Part shown: positions 18,184 through 28,275 of the stretch, in pieces | Layout: each line of letters opens with the position of its first letter | How positions within the stretch are numbered: position 1 is the stretch's first letter | Assembly: GCF_023522835.1 (NCBI RefSeq) | Contig: NZ_JALCZU010000002.1 | Coordinates: forward strand, 592,050-656,049 | DNA length: 64,000 nt | From: Oceanobacillus saliphilus | Lineage (GTDB): Bacteria > Bacillota > Bacilli > Bacillales > Amphibacillaceae | Direction of reading: 5' to 3' | Translations under genes and position numbers: made by a program | The notes under the pieces: generated by a model | Databases searched by the model: none | What the model was told of the DNA's origin: nothing | Seen by the model: only the letters and a program-made list of their open reading frames with translations

Positions 18184-18628
18184 GACAACATTCCTTTCGT
18201 AAATGAGAACTCAGGATAAAGAGAACCTTCCTGACGTGGACGTTTCCGTACCAGTTAATAATAACTGTCATAACTATTATTGTACGCGAAATATGTCCAT
18301 TTCCTCAAATAATACTGCTTTATTCCTTTGTACTATTCAGGAATTTTATAAAAGACAACGTTCATTTCCAACGATTCGATTATTTATATTATCTATCTAA
18401 CATGAAATTTCACTATGCAAAAGTTTAGTTATTACGAACGGAAATTTTTCCGAATAAAAAGCAAGCGCCGACCGAATCTGGAGTTGGCTGTTTAGTTTAG
18501 GAACTAATTGCTGCCAAACGTTCTCTTTTTTACTAAATAAATTGATTTTTGTTCACTTGCATCAATATTTCTACTATAATGAAGATATATCCATTTAAGC
18601 GGTTACATATCAAGAAGGGAGAATCGTT
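18184..18628. other. gene-free divergent region between antiporter and yhzD
   Basis: No credible coding sequence was found. AAAGGAATG before the antiporter start is its ribosome-binding site. A dyad TAATAATAACTG/CATAACTATTATT lies at about 18257-18281. A TATAAT box near 18576 with a weak -35 is a likely yhzD promoter. Confidence 0.4.
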
Positions 18629-18814
18629 ATGAAATCCTATGCTTTAACTGTATTTGATAGCTCAGGTGAAAAACTGCTTGATGAATCTTTTTCTGCAACA
18701 AATGATGAAGAGGCAAAAGAGATTGGAAAAACGCAGCTTGAGGAGAAAGGTTATTCAGAATACACCCACCGTTGCGTAAGTCCAGAAGCAAAACTCGTCC
18801 TTTTTCACAGATAA
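18629..18814 (+). CDS. yhzD: YhzD family protein
   Basis: A 61-residue soluble protein ending in SPEAKLVLFHR, with the conserved THRCVSP segment of the YhzD family. GAAGGGAGAAT lies upstream of the ATG. In B. subtilis yhzD also sits near yheA. The function is unknown; the family is small and confined to Bacillaceae as far as I know. Confidence 0.85.
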   Translation: MKSYALTVFDSSGEKLLDESFSATNDEEAKEIGKTQLEEKGYSEYTHRCVSPEAKLVLFHR

Positions 18815-18877
18815 GGTTCGTCACTTCCTGAATTTTTAAGGACAACTGGAAATAGGAAAGTAGCTATTTAAAATCGT

Positions 18878-18909
18878 AAAGCCCGTAGATGGTTTCATCT
18901 GCGGGCTTC
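18878..18909. terminator. terminator between yhzD and yheA
   Basis: AAGCCCGTAGATG - gttt - CATCTGCGGGCTT, flanked by A- and T-containing sequence; serves the two converging genes. Confidence 0.75.
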
Positions 18910-18921
18910 ATCTATCCTATA

Positions 18922-19278
18922 TTAGTTTGTTTCTTCCGGGTTACCGTAAAGTTCTTCCAATGGCTTCGTAATAATACGACTAATATCATTAATGACAAGA
19001 TTCAAACGTTGTTCCTCTTCCATCAGTTTAGCAATATCCTGATGTTCCTGGACGGCTTCCACAATGGTACGAGCTTTTTCAACTTCTTCTTCCGTAATTT
19101 CAAGTCCCTGCATCTGCTTTTCCTGTAACTCCATTTGAGTGTCACGGAAATTTTCAAACATTTGCTTGGCAGTTGGATCATTCATAACCGTTTCATATGC
19201 AGTTTTTAAATTTTTAAATTCTTCGCTTTCACGAATGGCTTTTTCCAGCTCATATGCGCTATCATAAATATTAGGCAT
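18922..19278 (-). CDS. yheA: YlbF/YmcA-family protein YheA
   Basis: A 118-residue all-alpha protein: MPNIYDSAYELEKAIRES, FENFRDTQMELQEKQMQG and KPLEELYG match the YheA subgroup of the YlbF/YmcA fold. YlbF and YmcA act with YaaT on RNase Y; YheA is a paralogue without an assigned role. The start follows AAGGAGGAAAAATAC. It converges on yhzD. Confidence 0.9.
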   Translation of the reverse strand: MPNIYDSAYELEKAIRESEEFKNLKTAYETVMNDPTAKQMFENFRDTQMELQEKQMQGLEITEEEVEKARTIVEAVQEHQDIAKLMEEEQRLNLVINDISRIITKPLEELYGNPEETN

Positions 19279-19436
19279 GTATTTTTCCTCCTTGGTATCA
19301 ATTCTAAAGTTACTATAACAGAGGTTTCAAATCATGTATACCCATAGCAAAAACACAAAATTGCTAGAAAATAACTTTTTAGTTTCAATAGAACTGCTAT
19401 AATTGGAAAACAGACTGTCATGAAGGAGTTTTCACC

Positions 19437-20327
19437 ATGCTAGATACGCTGAAAAAGATATTTTCAACTTTTTTAATTTTTGATGAAAATCTGCCTGAGC
19501 TACCGGATAACTATGAATGGTTTCTCACAGGTAACGACGAAATTGTCGGCATCAGCAAACAGGAGTTGAGTGGCAAAGACAAAGATATATTATCTGCATT
19601 TATGACTCCATATAGCTTTCATATTCCAAAACCAACAAAACAGGAACATCTATGGAAAGAAAGAATCAACTCGACTTCGATTATGGAAGAGCCTGACGAA
19701 AGGTTTCGTTTTGTCTATTTCCTTTTCAATAAAAATCAGATTGAACCGATGATTTTTAAAGCAACCATTCAGGAATTTTTTTCGGGACCGATATCTATAT
19801 TGTGGGAGAGTCAGCATGAAGGAATAATTATTGAGCAGCAGGAAGCTTATATGGAGGAAAGTATATCCTATGATCAAATCAGTGATACATTAATGAGTGA
19901 TTTGTACGTAAAAATTAAATTTCTCGTCGGACCTTTTTTAAGCCAATACACCGGTTTACGTAATTATTATTCATTTCTTTTGGAATCTGCCGCATCTGTT
20001 TTTACAGTTACAGACAAAACAGTCGTAACCTATGTGGAAGTCATTCCTTATAATCTGGTGGAGCATACCGCACCTGACAAAAGAAGAGAAATTAGCAACT
20101 TTATACTGGCGGATTTTAAAGATGATGAAGATTTCCTCCATACCATAAGGACATTTATCGACTGTAACCTGAATATTTCCGTAACAGCAAAAAAATTATA
20201 CATGCATCGAAATAGTCTCCAATACCGAATTGATAAATTCCATGAGAAAACCGGAATTGATCTCAAACAATTTGAACAGGCTGTAACCGTTTATCTTGCC
20301 CTTCTAGCACATATGCACAAAGACTAA
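19437..20327 (+). CDS. PucR/CdaR-type helix-turn-helix regulator
   Basis: 296 residues. The C-terminal PucR helix-turn-helix is clear (about residues 240-290: LNISVTAKKLYMHRNSLQYR, then IDLKQFEQ). The N-terminal two thirds contain no recognised sensor domain. The gene lies directly before the MsmX-type ATPase gene in the same orientation, an arrangement also seen for yxkF-msmX in B. subtilis. A link to sugar transport is therefore likely, but a separate promoter and a cre-like site lie between the two genes. Confidence 0.8.
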   Translation: MLDTLKKIFSTFLIFDENLPELPDNYEWFLTGNDEIVGISKQELSGKDKDILSAFMTPYSFHIPKPTKQEHLWKERINSTSIMEEPDERFRFVYFLFNKNQIEPMIFKATIQEFFSGPISILWESQHEGIIIEQQEAYMEESISYDQISDTLMSDLYVKIKFLVGPFLSQYTGLRNYYSFLLESAASVFTVTDKTVVTYVEVIPYNLVEHTAPDKRREISNFILADFKDDEDFLHTIRTFIDCNLNISVTAKKLYMHRNSLQYRIDKFHEKTGIDLKQFEQAVTVYLALLAHMHKD

Positions 20328-20386
20328 CTAGAACTTTGTGCATCATGGCTATTTCCTGCATGTAGCCCATTCTGTATAATAAAATT

Positions 20387-20400
20387 ATAAAACGTTTACA
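20387..20400 (-). promoter_or_regulatory. cre-like CcpA site before msmX
   Basis: On the minus strand TGTAAACGTTTTAT matches 12 of 14 positions of the cre consensus TGWAANCGNTNWCA. It lies directly after a TATAAT box (20375-20380), where CcpA binding would overlap the transcription start. Confidence 0.45.
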
Positions 20401-20416
20401 ATTTGGAGGGGTAGTA

Positions 20417-21517
20417 ATGGCAGAATTGCGACTGGAACATATTCAGAAAACCTATGATAAAAATGTTATTGCAGTAAATGACTTCAATTTACATATTAAG
20501 GATAAAGAATTTATTGTATTTGTAGGTCCTTCTGGTTGTGGTAAATCAACAACGTTACGAATGATTGCAGGTCTTGAGGAAATTACAGCTGGTGAATTCT
20601 ACATTGATGATAAGAAAATGAATGACGTGGCACCAAAAGACCGTGATATTGCAATGGTTTTCCAGAACTATGCATTGTATCCACATATGAATGTATATGA
20701 CAATATGGCATTTGGTTTAAAGCTTCGCAAATTTAAAAAAGATGAAATCGAGCAACGTGTTCAAAATGCGGCAAAAATTTTAGGCTTGGAAGCATATTTG
20801 GACCGTAAGCCAAAAGCTCTATCCGGCGGGCAAAGGCAGCGAGTTGCACTTGGACGAGCGATCGTTCGAGACGCAAAAGTTTTTCTTATGGACGAGCCTT
20901 TATCTAACCTGGATGCAAAATTACGTGTACAAATGCGTGCCGAGATTCAAAAACTTCACCGTCGTCTGCAAACAACTACTGTCTATGTAACACATGATCA
21001 AACGGAAGCCATGACGATGGCAACACGTCTCGTAGTTATGAAAGATGGAATTATCCAACAGGTAGGAGCGCCAAAAGACGTATATGATCATCCGGAAAAT
21101 GTATTTGTTGGCGGTTTTATCGGTTCACCTTCCATGAACTTCTTCACGGGTACCTTATCAGATGGCTATTTTGTTCTGGATGATCAGGTGAAGTTAAAAG
21201 TTCCGGAAGCAAAGTTAAACATTCTTCGAGCGCAACATTATTCAGGAAAAGAAGTCATTTTAGGCATTCGACCTGAAGATATTCATGATGAGCTTGTATT
21301 TCTCGAGTCGTCTCCTGAATCCAGAACGACCGCGTCAATTGAAGTTGCCGAACTGATGGGCGCTGAATCCGTTCTTTATTCAAAACTAAGTTCACAGGAT
21401 TTTGTTGCAAGAATTGATTCCCGTACAGATGTTCAGGGCGGCGACAGTATAGACCTTGCATTTGACATGAACAAAGTACACTTTTTTGATAAAGAAACAG
21501 AACTTCGAATCAGGTAA
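20417..21517 (+). CDS. msmX: multi-sugar ABC importer ATPase (MsmX/UgpC type)
   Basis: 366 residues. Walker A (GPSGCGKST) is at 37-45, Q-loop VFQNYALYP, signature LSGGQRQR, Walker B VFLMDEP and an H-loop in VTHDQTEAMT, followed by a C-terminal TOBE/MalK regulatory domain with GIRPEDI. No permease or binding-protein genes adjoin it, as expected for MsmX, a shared ATPase that energises several sugar importers. The ribosome-binding site TTGGAGGGG precedes the ATG. A terminator follows. Confidence 0.92.
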   Translation: MAELRLEHIQKTYDKNVIAVNDFNLHIKDKEFIVFVGPSGCGKSTTLRMIAGLEEITAGEFYIDDKKMNDVAPKDRDIAMVFQNYALYPHMNVYDNMAFGLKLRKFKKDEIEQRVQNAAKILGLEAYLDRKPKALSGGQRQRVALGRAIVRDAKVFLMDEPLSNLDAKLRVQMRAEIQKLHRRLQTTTVYVTHDQTEAMTMATRLVVMKDGIIQQVGAPKDVYDHPENVFVGGFIGSPSMNFFTGTLSDGYFVLDDQVKLKVPEAKLNILRAQHYSGKEVILGIRPEDIHDELVFLESSPESRTTASIEVAELMGAESVLYSKLSSQDFVARIDSRTDVQGGDSIDLAFDMNKVHFFDKETELRIR

Positions 21518-21521
21518 TCGG

Positions 21522-21554
21522 TAAAGAGAAGCGGAAATTCCGCTTCTCTTTTAT
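21522..21554 (+). terminator. terminator after msmX
   Basis: AAAGAGAAGCGG - aaatt - CCGCTTCTCTTTT: perfect stem plus T-run. Confidence 0.92.
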
Positions 21555-21616
21555 TTTCGGGGGATTAAATATGTAAGGGAGGAAAGCCCCTAAAGACTTC
21601 CCTCCATCCATATTAT

Positions 21617-21814
21617 TTAGAAGCCGCCATTCATTTGTTGTTGAGCAGTTTGTACAAGACGTTTTGTAATCTCTCCACCTACAGAACCATTCGCACGTGA
21701 AGTTGTATCTGCACCAAGATTAACACCAAATTCCTGAGCAATTTCATATTTCATTTGATCAAGAGCTTGTTGTACTCCAGGAACTAGTAATTGGTTTGAA
21801 TTGTTGTTAGCCAT
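21617..21814 (-). CDS. alpha/beta-type small acid-soluble spore protein
   Basis: 65 residues, the standard SASP length. Both family signatures are present: the GPR protease cleavage segment [13 protein letters not shown] and the C-terminal [13 protein letters not shown]. The start at MANNNS follows ACAGGAGGTGATAATC. SASPs coat DNA in the forespore and are degraded on germination. B. subtilis sspB lies in the equivalent yhe region. This gene is one of the clearest signs that the organism forms endospores. Confidence 0.95.
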   Translation of the reverse strand: MANNNSNQLLVPGVQQALDQMKYEIAQEFGVNLGADTTSRANGSVGGEITKRLVQTAQQQMNGGF

Positions 21815-21910
21815 GATTATCACCTCCTGTAACTCTATTGTCTGCACTTCATAAAATCTTATAACTAGTTCTTGCTGGTAAATTGTAGTATAACTTCCAA
21901 CTCAATGAAC

Positions 21911-21957
21911 ATTAAAGAAACCAACATCGCTGCAATCTCAGCCTTGTTGGTTTCTTA
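21911..21957 (-). terminator. second hairpin downstream of fumC
   Basis: AAGAAACCAACA ... TGTTGGTTTCTT, 12-bp arms; lies after the primary fumC terminator and before the SASP promoter region. Confidence 0.6.
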
Positions 21958-21961
21958 TACG

Positions 21962-21994
21962 AAAAAAAGAGCACACCGTTGTGCGCTCTTTCCA
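21962..21994 (-). terminator. terminator of fumC
   Basis: Minus strand: AAAGAGCGCAC - aacg - GTGTGCTCTTTTTTT, beginning a few bases after the fumC stop codon. Confidence 0.9.
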
Positions 21995-21997
21995 ACA

Positions 21998-23383
21998 TTA
22001 TTTCGGATATGTCATTTCTTCTGGCTTTACATATTCATCAAATTCTTTTTCTGTCAATAAACCAAGTTCTACAGCAGTTTCTTTTAATGTCGAATTATCA
22101 TTGAATGCTTTTTTAGCGATTTTAGCCGCATTTTCATATCCAATATGAGGATTCAATGCCGTTACAAGCATGAGGGAATCATTTAAATTCTTTTCGATTT
22201 GTTCATGATTAGGTTCTATGCCTACTGCACAACGTTCGTCAAACGAAATGATGCTATCTGCCAGCAATTGACTGGATTGCAGGAAGTTATAAGCGATAAC
22301 CGGTTTGAATACATTTAGTTCAAAATTACCCTGACTTGCAGCAAACCCGATGGCAGCATCATTCCCCATAACCTGGGCTGCTACCATCGTGACCGCCTCA
22401 CTTTGGGTTGGATTAACCTTTCCTGGCATAATGGAGCTTCCAGGTTCATTTGCAGGAATCGTTATTTCACCAATTCCACAACGTGGTCCACTCGCTAACC
22501 AACGTACATCATTTGCGATTTTCATCATATCCGCTGCCAATGCTTTAAGTGCCCCATGAGCATAAACCGTTTCATCATGACTTGTTAAGGAATGAAATTT
22601 ATTAGGAGCAGAGATAAATTTTTTACCTGTGTATTCACTTATCGCTTTACAGACACGTTCAGAGAACTCCGGATGGGCATTCAAGCCAGTTCCGACGGCA
22701 GTACCTCCAATCGCCAATTCCCTTAGATGATTGGTGCTTTCGCTGATCATCATTTCTGATTTTTCCAGCATGCGATGCCATCCACTAATTTCTTGCCCAA
22801 GTGTCAATGGTGTTGCATCCTGTAAATGTGTTCGTCCTATTTTAACAATATCTGAGAAAGCATCTTGTTTTTCTTTCAGTGTCGTTTTAAGTTGTTTCAC
22901 AGCAGGGATTACAGTATCTTCCAATTTTATTACAGATGCTACATGCATGGCAGTAGGATATGTATCATTGGAGCTTTGAGATTTATTTACATCATCATTT
23001 GGATGAAGTCTTAATTCACTTCCTCTTTCTTCCAGCCACTTGTTTCCAACAAAAGCCAGTACTTCGTTCACGTTCATATTTGACTGTGTACCACTACCGG
23101 TTTGCCATACGACAAGTGGAAAATGTTCCGTCAATTTATCTTCCAGCACCTGTTCAGCGGCATAATAAATGGCCTCTGCTTTTTCACTTTCCAAAAGACC
23201 GAAATCACTATTGGCCTTGGCAGCACTTCGCTTTAATATTGCAAACGCTTTTATAATTTCATTCGGCATTTTTTCATTACCAATTGGGAAGTTCTGTTTA
23301 CTTCTTTCCGTTTGTGCCCCCCAATATTTGTCAGCTTGTACATTAATTTCCCCGATTGTATCTCTCTCAACACGATAATCCAT
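21998..23383 (-). CDS. fumC: class II fumarate hydratase
   Basis: A 461-residue fumarase C, converting fumarate and malate in the citric acid cycle in the cytosol. The superfamily signature [11 protein letters not shown] is near residue 316, and [13 protein letters not shown]-like substrate residues ([11 protein letters not shown]) and the [11 protein letters not shown] segment are intact. Length is normal. The ribosome-binding site GGGAGGAAATC lies before the ATG. It is transcribed alone. Confidence 0.96.
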   Translation of the reverse strand: MDYRVERDTIGEINVQADKYWGAQTERSKQNFPIGNEKMPNEIIKAFAILKRSAAKANSDFGLLESEKAEAIYYAAEQVLEDKLTEHFPLVVWQTGSGTQSNMNVNEVLAFVGNKWLEERGSELRLHPNDDVNKSQSSNDTYPTAMHVASVIKLEDTVIPAVKQLKTTLKEKQDAFSDIVKIGRTHLQDATPLTLGQEISGWHRMLEKSEMMISESTNHLRELAIGGTAVGTGLNAHPEFSERVCKAISEYTGKKFISAPNKFHSLTSHDETVYAHGALKALAADMMKIANDVRWLASGPRCGIGEITIPANEPGSSIMPGKVNPTQSEAVTMVAAQVMGNDAAIGFAASQGNFELNVFKPVIAYNFLQSSQLLADSIISFDERCAVGIEPNHEQIEKNLNDSLMLVTALNPHIGYENAAKIAKKAFNDNSTLKETAVELGLLTEKEFDEYVKPEEMTYPK

Positions 23384-23648
23384 CTTGATTTCCTCCCTTG
23401 TTATGTATAGATGATTGCTTATACATTTCTATTGTATCAAATTTTTCAAATAAAATAATAGTTATAATACTTATCTTTCATAATTTAGATGTCTATAATG
23501 AAAAAGTGGTAAAAAATCGTAATGACACAAATTTGTACTACCCGTTTGGCCAAAAATAGTTCCCTTTTCGATATAATACTATAAGAGGATTTATTTATAT
23601 TCGGAAAGCCAATCATTACAGAATAAATCATACCCTATAAGTCTTTCT
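23384..23648. other. gene-free stretch upstream of fumC and the phospholipase-like gene
   Basis: No coding sequence. A TATAAT box at about 23573-23578, preceded by a plausible -35 (TTCCCT), points rightwards. A dispersed hairpin repeat follows at 23649-23715. Confidence 0.35.
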
Positions 23649-23715
23649 TAGCAGACAGAAAACCTCTGCACAGTACAATAAGGCTGTCACAGGAATACTT
23701 TGTGACAACCAAATT
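23649..23715 (-). repeat. short hairpin repeat, family D copy 1
   Basis: On the minus strand: GGTTGTCACAAAGTATTCC-TGTGACAGCC, then TTATTGTACTGTGCAG and, further on, CTAAGAAAG. The first part folds into a hairpin. Similar sequences occur near 35.1 kb and 48.4 kb. Confidence 0.6.
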
Positions 23716-23764
23716 TTCTAAAGAGCTATAGAATTTTGAGATACGTTAAAAGGAGGATTTCTAT

Positions 23765-24679
23765 ATGCCGAATATATGGACACATATTTTATTCTGTGAA
23801 GATGTTATCGATACCGTAAAGCAACCATATCCATTTTCACAATACGAACCATACATGAAACTAGGTGCTCAGGGTCCTGATCCTTTTTTCTATTATAATT
23901 TTTGGCCATGGATTAAGGATGAACCTGTACATGAAGTTGGAATGGCACTGCATACAAGAAGATGTGGTGAATTCCTGATGGACCTTATCATTAGTGCAAA
24001 AGATCAATGCAGCGAAGTTAAAGCTTTTGTTACTGGCTTTATAACGCATCACATATTGGACCGCAATACACATCCTTATATTCATTATCGCGCAGGTTAC
24101 GAAGGTAGCAACCACCAAAAACTGGAGATTTTCATTGATACATTGATGATGGAAAAATTTCACAAGTTGAAAACATGGAAATCACCTGTATATAAAGAAA
24201 TTAATGTAGGGAGATCACTAAATTCAGAAGTCCATTTATTGCTTAATCAAAAGATTAACAAATTTTATCCGGAATTAAAACAAAAAAATCCGGAGTATAT
24301 ACAAAAAGCATACAAAGATATGATGCTTGCGCTGAAAATTCTCTCGGATCCGCATGGTTGGAAAAATGTATTGTTAAGATCAATGATTTCTTCCTATTCG
24401 CATCGACCCATAAAAGATGATGCTGATTATTTGAACCTGAGTCAGACAACCTGGTATCATCCGGCAACGAATGAGCCTTCCAATAAAAGTTTTATTGAAT
24501 TGTACAGTAACGCAAGAGGAGAAAGTATTGATATCATCATCGAATTAAAGAATTATTGGGAAAGCAGCAATGCGTATTCCACAGAAAGATTGTCAGATCT
24601 TATTGCAAATATCTCATATGATACTGGAAAACCGTTGCATCTTGACCTAAAAAACAAATACTGCGACCCAATTGTATAA
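23765..24679 (+). CDS. zinc-dependent phospholipase C-like protein
   Basis: A 304-residue soluble protein resembling the zinc-dependent phospholipase C family found in bacilli. Histidine and aspartate motifs consistent with a trinuclear zinc site: NIWTHILF near the N-terminus, GAQGPDPFFYY, HEVGMALHTR, GFITHHILDRNTHPY and HQKLE. No signal peptide is seen, so it is probably cytoplasmic, unlike secreted phospholipase C. The substrate is not established. A GGAGGATTTCTAT ribosome-binding site precedes the ATG. Monocistronic. Confidence 0.75.
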   Translation: MPNIWTHILFCEDVIDTVKQPYPFSQYEPYMKLGAQGPDPFFYYNFWPWIKDEPVHEVGMALHTRRCGEFLMDLIISAKDQCSEVKAFVTGFITHHILDRNTHPYIHYRAGYEGSNHQKLEIFIDTLMMEKFHKLKTWKSPVYKEINVGRSLNSEVHLLLNQKINKFYPELKQKNPEYIQKAYKDMMLALKILSDPHGWKNVLLRSMISSYSHRPIKDDADYLNLSQTTWYHPATNEPSNKSFIELYSNARGESIDIIIELKNYWESSNAYSTERLSDLIANISYDTGKPLHLDLKNKYCDPIV

Positions 24680-24714
24680 AAAAACAGAGTGGTACCAGTC
24701 CACTCTGTTTTTTT
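24678..24714. terminator. bidirectional terminator
   Basis: AAAAAAACAGAGTGG - taccagt - CCACTCTGTTTTTTT between the converging phospholipase-like and UMF1 genes. Confidence 0.93.
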
Positions 24715-24719
24715 ATACT

Positions 24720-26024
24720 CTATTTTGGTTTTACCTCTACTTTTCCTTGAGGATCTGTTAGTCTTTCCGCATCCCGAATTCCCTGATCAACATCAACAAA
24801 TCGCAGAATGAAAATACCTAAAATGAAAAAGACCACAAGGGAGATAATCCCAAGTCTGCTGTTTCCTGTAACCTGCCCGATAAAAGCAAACATGAAAGGA
24901 CCTGCGACAGCCGCGAATTTGGAGGAAATCCCATAAAAACCAAAGAATTCCGCATGTTTATTAGCAGGTATCATCCTCCCGAAAATCGACCTGCTCAAAG
25001 CTTGGGCTCCACCCTGCACCATCCCTACACATATTGCCAAAATGTAAAAATGAGCGGCTGAAGTCATGAAGTATCCAAGTATGACGATACCAAGATAGAC
25101 GAAAAGTGTTATATTTAAGGCTTTCTTAGCAGTAATGATTGAGGCGAGCCATCCAAAGAAAAAGGTAAATGGAATACCAACGAACTGCGTAATGAGCAAT
25201 GCCACAATTAAATCATTCTGAGCAATACCAATTTCACTTCCATAAATGGTTGCCATCCGGATAATGGTAGATATCCCATCATTATATAGCCAGAATGCGA
25301 GCAAAAAGAGCAGTACCTGTTTATATTGCCTTATTTCCTTAAACGTTTTCCCAACCCTGGAAAAGCCAATTGCGGCATAGGATTTATCCCGCTTAGCATG
25401 TACCTTCTTCTCTTCTTTCATATTTTTTAATAATGGTATTGTAAATATAAGCCACCATAAACCTACTGATGCAAATGATACCCTACTTGCCATAGCTGTA
25501 TCAGCAAGTCCAAACCAGCCTGGATTCAGAATCATCAGGACGTTGATTAAAAGCAGAAGCCCTCCACCGATATACCCATAGGCAAATCCACCAGATGAGA
25601 CTCGATCCATCTCATCTTTGTCCGCAATCTCCGGAAGAAATCCATCATAAAATATATTTCCACCAGAGAAGCCAATCGAACCGACTATAAACAATACAGA
25701 AGCTAAAATATAATCTCCTTCACCTACAAAAAATAATAGAACACTGGCGATAATACCCATAAATGCAAAAAATTGAAGGAATTTCTTTTTAGCGGCTGAA
25801 TAATCGCTGATTGCACCTAAAATTGGTGCCAGTATAGCAACTATCAGTACGGAAATGGACTGTGAGTATCCCCAGTAACTTGTAGCCAGTCCTTCTTCAA
25901 GGCCGGAAGCAGCAACAGTCGAATAATATACTGGAAGTACGGCAGCCATTATTGTAGTTGCAAATGCAGAGTTACCAAAATCATAAAGCATCCAGCTTCT
26001 TTGTATTTTCTTTTTATCCTCCAT
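24720..26024 (-). CDS. MFS transporter, UMF1 (Atg22-like) family
   Basis: A 434-residue membrane protein with about 12 helices. The N-terminal WMLYDFGNSAFATTIMAAVLP is diagnostic for the UMF1/Atg22-like branch of the major facilitator superfamily; GGNIFYDGFLPEIA and GGAQALSRSIFGRMIP are further family segments. The eukaryotic relative exports amino acids from the vacuole; substrates of bacterial members are unknown. B. subtilis YxiO is a related protein. Transcribed alone. Confidence 0.85.
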   Translation of the reverse strand: MEDKKKIQRSWMLYDFGNSAFATTIMAAVLPVYYSTVAASGLEEGLATSYWGYSQSISVLIVAILAPILGAISDYSAAKKKFLQFFAFMGIIASVLLFFVGEGDYILASVLFIVGSIGFSGGNIFYDGFLPEIADKDEMDRVSSGGFAYGYIGGGLLLLINVLMILNPGWFGLADTAMASRVSFASVGLWWLIFTIPLLKNMKEEKKVHAKRDKSYAAIGFSRVGKTFKEIRQYKQVLLFLLAFWLYNDGISTIIRMATIYGSEIGIAQNDLIVALLITQFVGIPFTFFFGWLASIITAKKALNITLFVYLGIVILGYFMTSAAHFYILAICVGMVQGGAQALSRSIFGRMIPANKHAEFFGFYGISSKFAAVAGPFMFAFIGQVTGNSRLGIISLVVFFILGIFILRFVDVDQGIRDAERLTDPQGKVEVKPK

Positions 26025-26140
26025 TGGACAGGCCCCCTTTTTACATCAGCATATCAAATAAGGGTCAAATGGCACATATGAAAGTTGAAAATTTTACAAA
26101 AACAATATAAAATTACAAGTGATTTTTTCTTCCTTTACCA

Positions 26141-27610
26141 TTAGGAGGATGGAACTTTTTCAAGTACTGCTGCCGCCTGATTTGTCTCTTCAATAGCCAA
26201 TGCCAAGTTGGACATACGACTAACCTGTTCTTCTACAATTGCTTCCAGTTCTTCAATTGTCGACGTAGTTTCTTCGATTATTGCCGCCAATTGATCGACA
26301 GAATCATCAATTGTAAAAGATGATGTTTGTATTTCACTTGCCTGTTTTCTAAGATCGCCTAAATATTGAATGAAATTAATTAATTGGGTAGTTATTTTTT
26401 CAAAATTAACTTGAGCAACTTTTGCACTTTCTGTACTATTTAGAAGCTCCGTTTTATTTATATTGACTTCCTTTTGAGTTTCCAGAGCTCCTTGTTCAAT
26501 GTCGTTCATATTTTTCTCTATCTGTTGGGCGGTCTGATGGGAAATCTCTGCTAATTTCCTTACTTCCCCTGCAACCACCGCAAATCCTTTTCCAGCCTCT
26601 CCAGCCCTTGCTGCTTCAATGCTGGCATTTAGTGCAAGCAGATTCGTTTGGGCAGCAATGTCCTGTATTTGCGTTGTAAAATTATTATTCAGTTGGATTT
26701 TCGTTACAAGGTTCCCCATATTATGGATTAATTGATTAAAAGAACGCTGGAATCCTTCCATTATTTTTGTTAGACCTTCAATTGATTCATATCCTTTTTC
26801 TGACAATGCCTTTAACTGTTCACCTTCATCAACTGTTTTGGAAAAGGAGTCCATCATTTTTCCCATCAATTTACTTGTTTCGTCCGTAGTTATAGATATT
26901 CTCCCTGCTTCTTCAATTTGGGATTGACTGGCACGGTTTATCTCTTTAAAAGCTTCGCGCATTTCTGTCATCGATTGCGTATTCAAATGACTGTCCTGCT
27001 CGAGAACACGCATTTGCGAACGAACTTCTTTTGCACCGTTCTGCACGATTGTAGCTTGGGCTTTCTGCAATTCCGAAAAATTCTTACTTTCTGCAAGTGC
27101 TTCTTCAGCACTCCTTATCAGCATTCGTGCAATCTTGACCTGAATAACGAGTACTACGAAAACAAGAAGATAAAACACAAACGTAATCGCTATTGCACGG
27201 CCATCAAATCCAATTACATCCCCTTTTTCCATAACAAAAAACATAAGTAAACCCAGACCAACTACTCCTCCTGTTATAAGAGCGGCCATTGATAAGGATA
27301 TAGCAGCAACAGCGAGCATATAAAACATAAACAGCATATTGGTAACATAGTCAGAACTGAGAATAATCGTAAAAGAAACTCCAGCTATAGCGATAATCAC
27401 AATATATGGAATTACTTCTAGATATATATTCTTATAGTTAAACATACCTACTGTAAGTAAACAAAGGGTTCCTCCCACTCCGATTGCCAAAAAGTTTGCT
27501 AGCGGGGCCCCTACAATAATCTGTGTACTGATACCAAGTATAATTGAAAATAATAAAATATAAAAAATAATGTTATTCTGTCTCTGTATCAGCGCATTCT
27601 TTTTTTTCAT
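26141..27610 (-). CDS. methyl-accepting chemotaxis protein with multi-helix N-terminus
   Basis: 489 residues. The N-terminal ~190 residues hold about six membrane helices with almost no extracellular domain. The cytoplasmic signalling domain follows, with the hairpin tip region [20 protein letters not shown] and [13 protein letters not shown] intact. Such receptors lack the usual periplasmic Cache sensor and may sense membrane-linked or intracellular cues. The start [10 protein letters not shown] was chosen because GGGGGAAATCAG precedes it; 39 upstream codons in frame lack a ribosome-binding site and run into the IDEAL gene region. Confidence 0.9.
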   Translation of the reverse strand: MKKKNALIQRQNNIIFYILLFSIILGISTQIIVGAPLANFLAIGVGGTLCLLTVGMFNYKNIYLEVIPYIVIIAIAGVSFTIILSSDYVTNMLFMFYMLAVAAISLSMAALITGGVVGLGLLMFFVMEKGDVIGFDGRAIAITFVFYLLVFVVLVIQVKIARMLIRSAEEALAESKNFSELQKAQATIVQNGAKEVRSQMRVLEQDSHLNTQSMTEMREAFKEINRASQSQIEEAGRISITTDETSKLMGKMMDSFSKTVDEGEQLKALSEKGYESIEGLTKIMEGFQRSFNQLIHNMGNLVTKIQLNNNFTTQIQDIAAQTNLLALNASIEAARAGEAGKGFAVVAGEVRKLAEISHQTAQQIEKNMNDIEQGALETQKEVNINKTELLNSTESAKVAQVNFEKITTQLINFIQYLGDLRKQASEIQTSSFTIDDSVDQLAAIIEETTSTIEELEAIVEEQVSRMSNLALAIEETNQAAAVLEKVPSS

Positions 27611-27646
27611 CTGATTTCCCCCTGGTTTGTAAGTTCTAATTATCCA

Positions 27647-27680
27647 TAAAAAAGCCTCACCTCTTAATGGGTAAGGCTCA
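27647..27680 (-). terminator. terminator after IDEAL-domain gene
   Basis: Minus strand: AGCCTTACC - cattaaga - GGTGAGGCTTTTTTA, just after the stop codon. Confidence 0.85.
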
Positions 27681-27695
27681 TTGTAAGCGCTTGCT

Positions 27696-27929
27696 CTATT
27701 CCCAAACAAAATGTCTGTATGCTTCACTTAATTTCATAAATGCTTCTTTATTACCTTTTTCAAGTGAGCTATTCAGATCTTCCTCTAATCTTATCTTATT
27801 CCATGTAAAACAAAGTTCATCCAGTATTAAGCGTGCAAAAAGTCTTAGTTCATAAGGAATTTCACGTTTAGCATTTATACTTTTACCTTGATACCGATAA
27901 AATCTGTAAACTATTTTTTCCTTTTTCAC
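27696..27929 (-). CDS. IDEAL-domain protein
   Basis: A 77-residue protein. The C-terminal half [19 protein letters not shown], followed by [19 protein letters not shown], matches the IDEAL domain, found in bacillar proteins such as YpiB and proposed as a protein-interaction module. The N-terminal half is basic. The start codon is GTG with AAAGGGGGCG upstream. The function is unknown; IDEAL proteins have been linked to regulators and assembly factors. Confidence 0.75.
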   Translation of the reverse strand: MKKEKIVYRFYRYQGKSINAKREIPYELRLFARLILDELCFTWNKIRLEEDLNSSLEKGNKEAFMKLSEAYRHFVWE

Positions 27930-28005
27930 GGAACACGCCCCCTTTGTTCCTTTACATCATTATCCGCAATTTTTAAACTAATTGCAACAGAAATTGAAAA
28001 AAAAG

Positions 28006-28209
28006 TTAACTCTCGTTAAATTGAAATTTTAATCGTTTTTTCCTCAAGGAAATATAATTAGCACCTTGCAATACATATACCCTTGTACTTGAATGTTTCT
28101 CTAGACCCACCCATTCCACCTCTGATAGACTATTTAGAGCCCTTACTAAGCTACAAAACTGGATAAGGATTACATAGGGAAGGAAATACCCACTTATAAT
28201 TCTTTTCAT
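28006..28209 (-). CDS. possible small hypothetical protein
   Basis: A 67-residue frame starting MKRIISGYFLPYVILI, preceded by AGAGGT about 10 bases upstream. It has one hydrophobic stretch and a basic C-terminus (RKKRLKFQF). I cannot match it to a family. It is divergent from the CDF gene with a short gap, which is compatible with a real gene. It could also be a chance frame. Confidence 0.4.
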   Translation of the reverse strand: MKRIISGYFLPYVILIQFCSLVRALNSLSEVEWVGLEKHSSTRVYVLQGANYISLRKKRLKFQFNES

Positions 28210-28275
28210 TTTTGAACAACCTCTTATAAGGGATATAGAAACCATTTCAGTTAGAAAACATGTGGAGGCATAATA

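Noticed and set aside
18184-18628. c-di-AMP (ydaO) riboswitch before the K+/H+ antiporter
   Set aside because: None of the conserved ydaO core segments was found on either strand.
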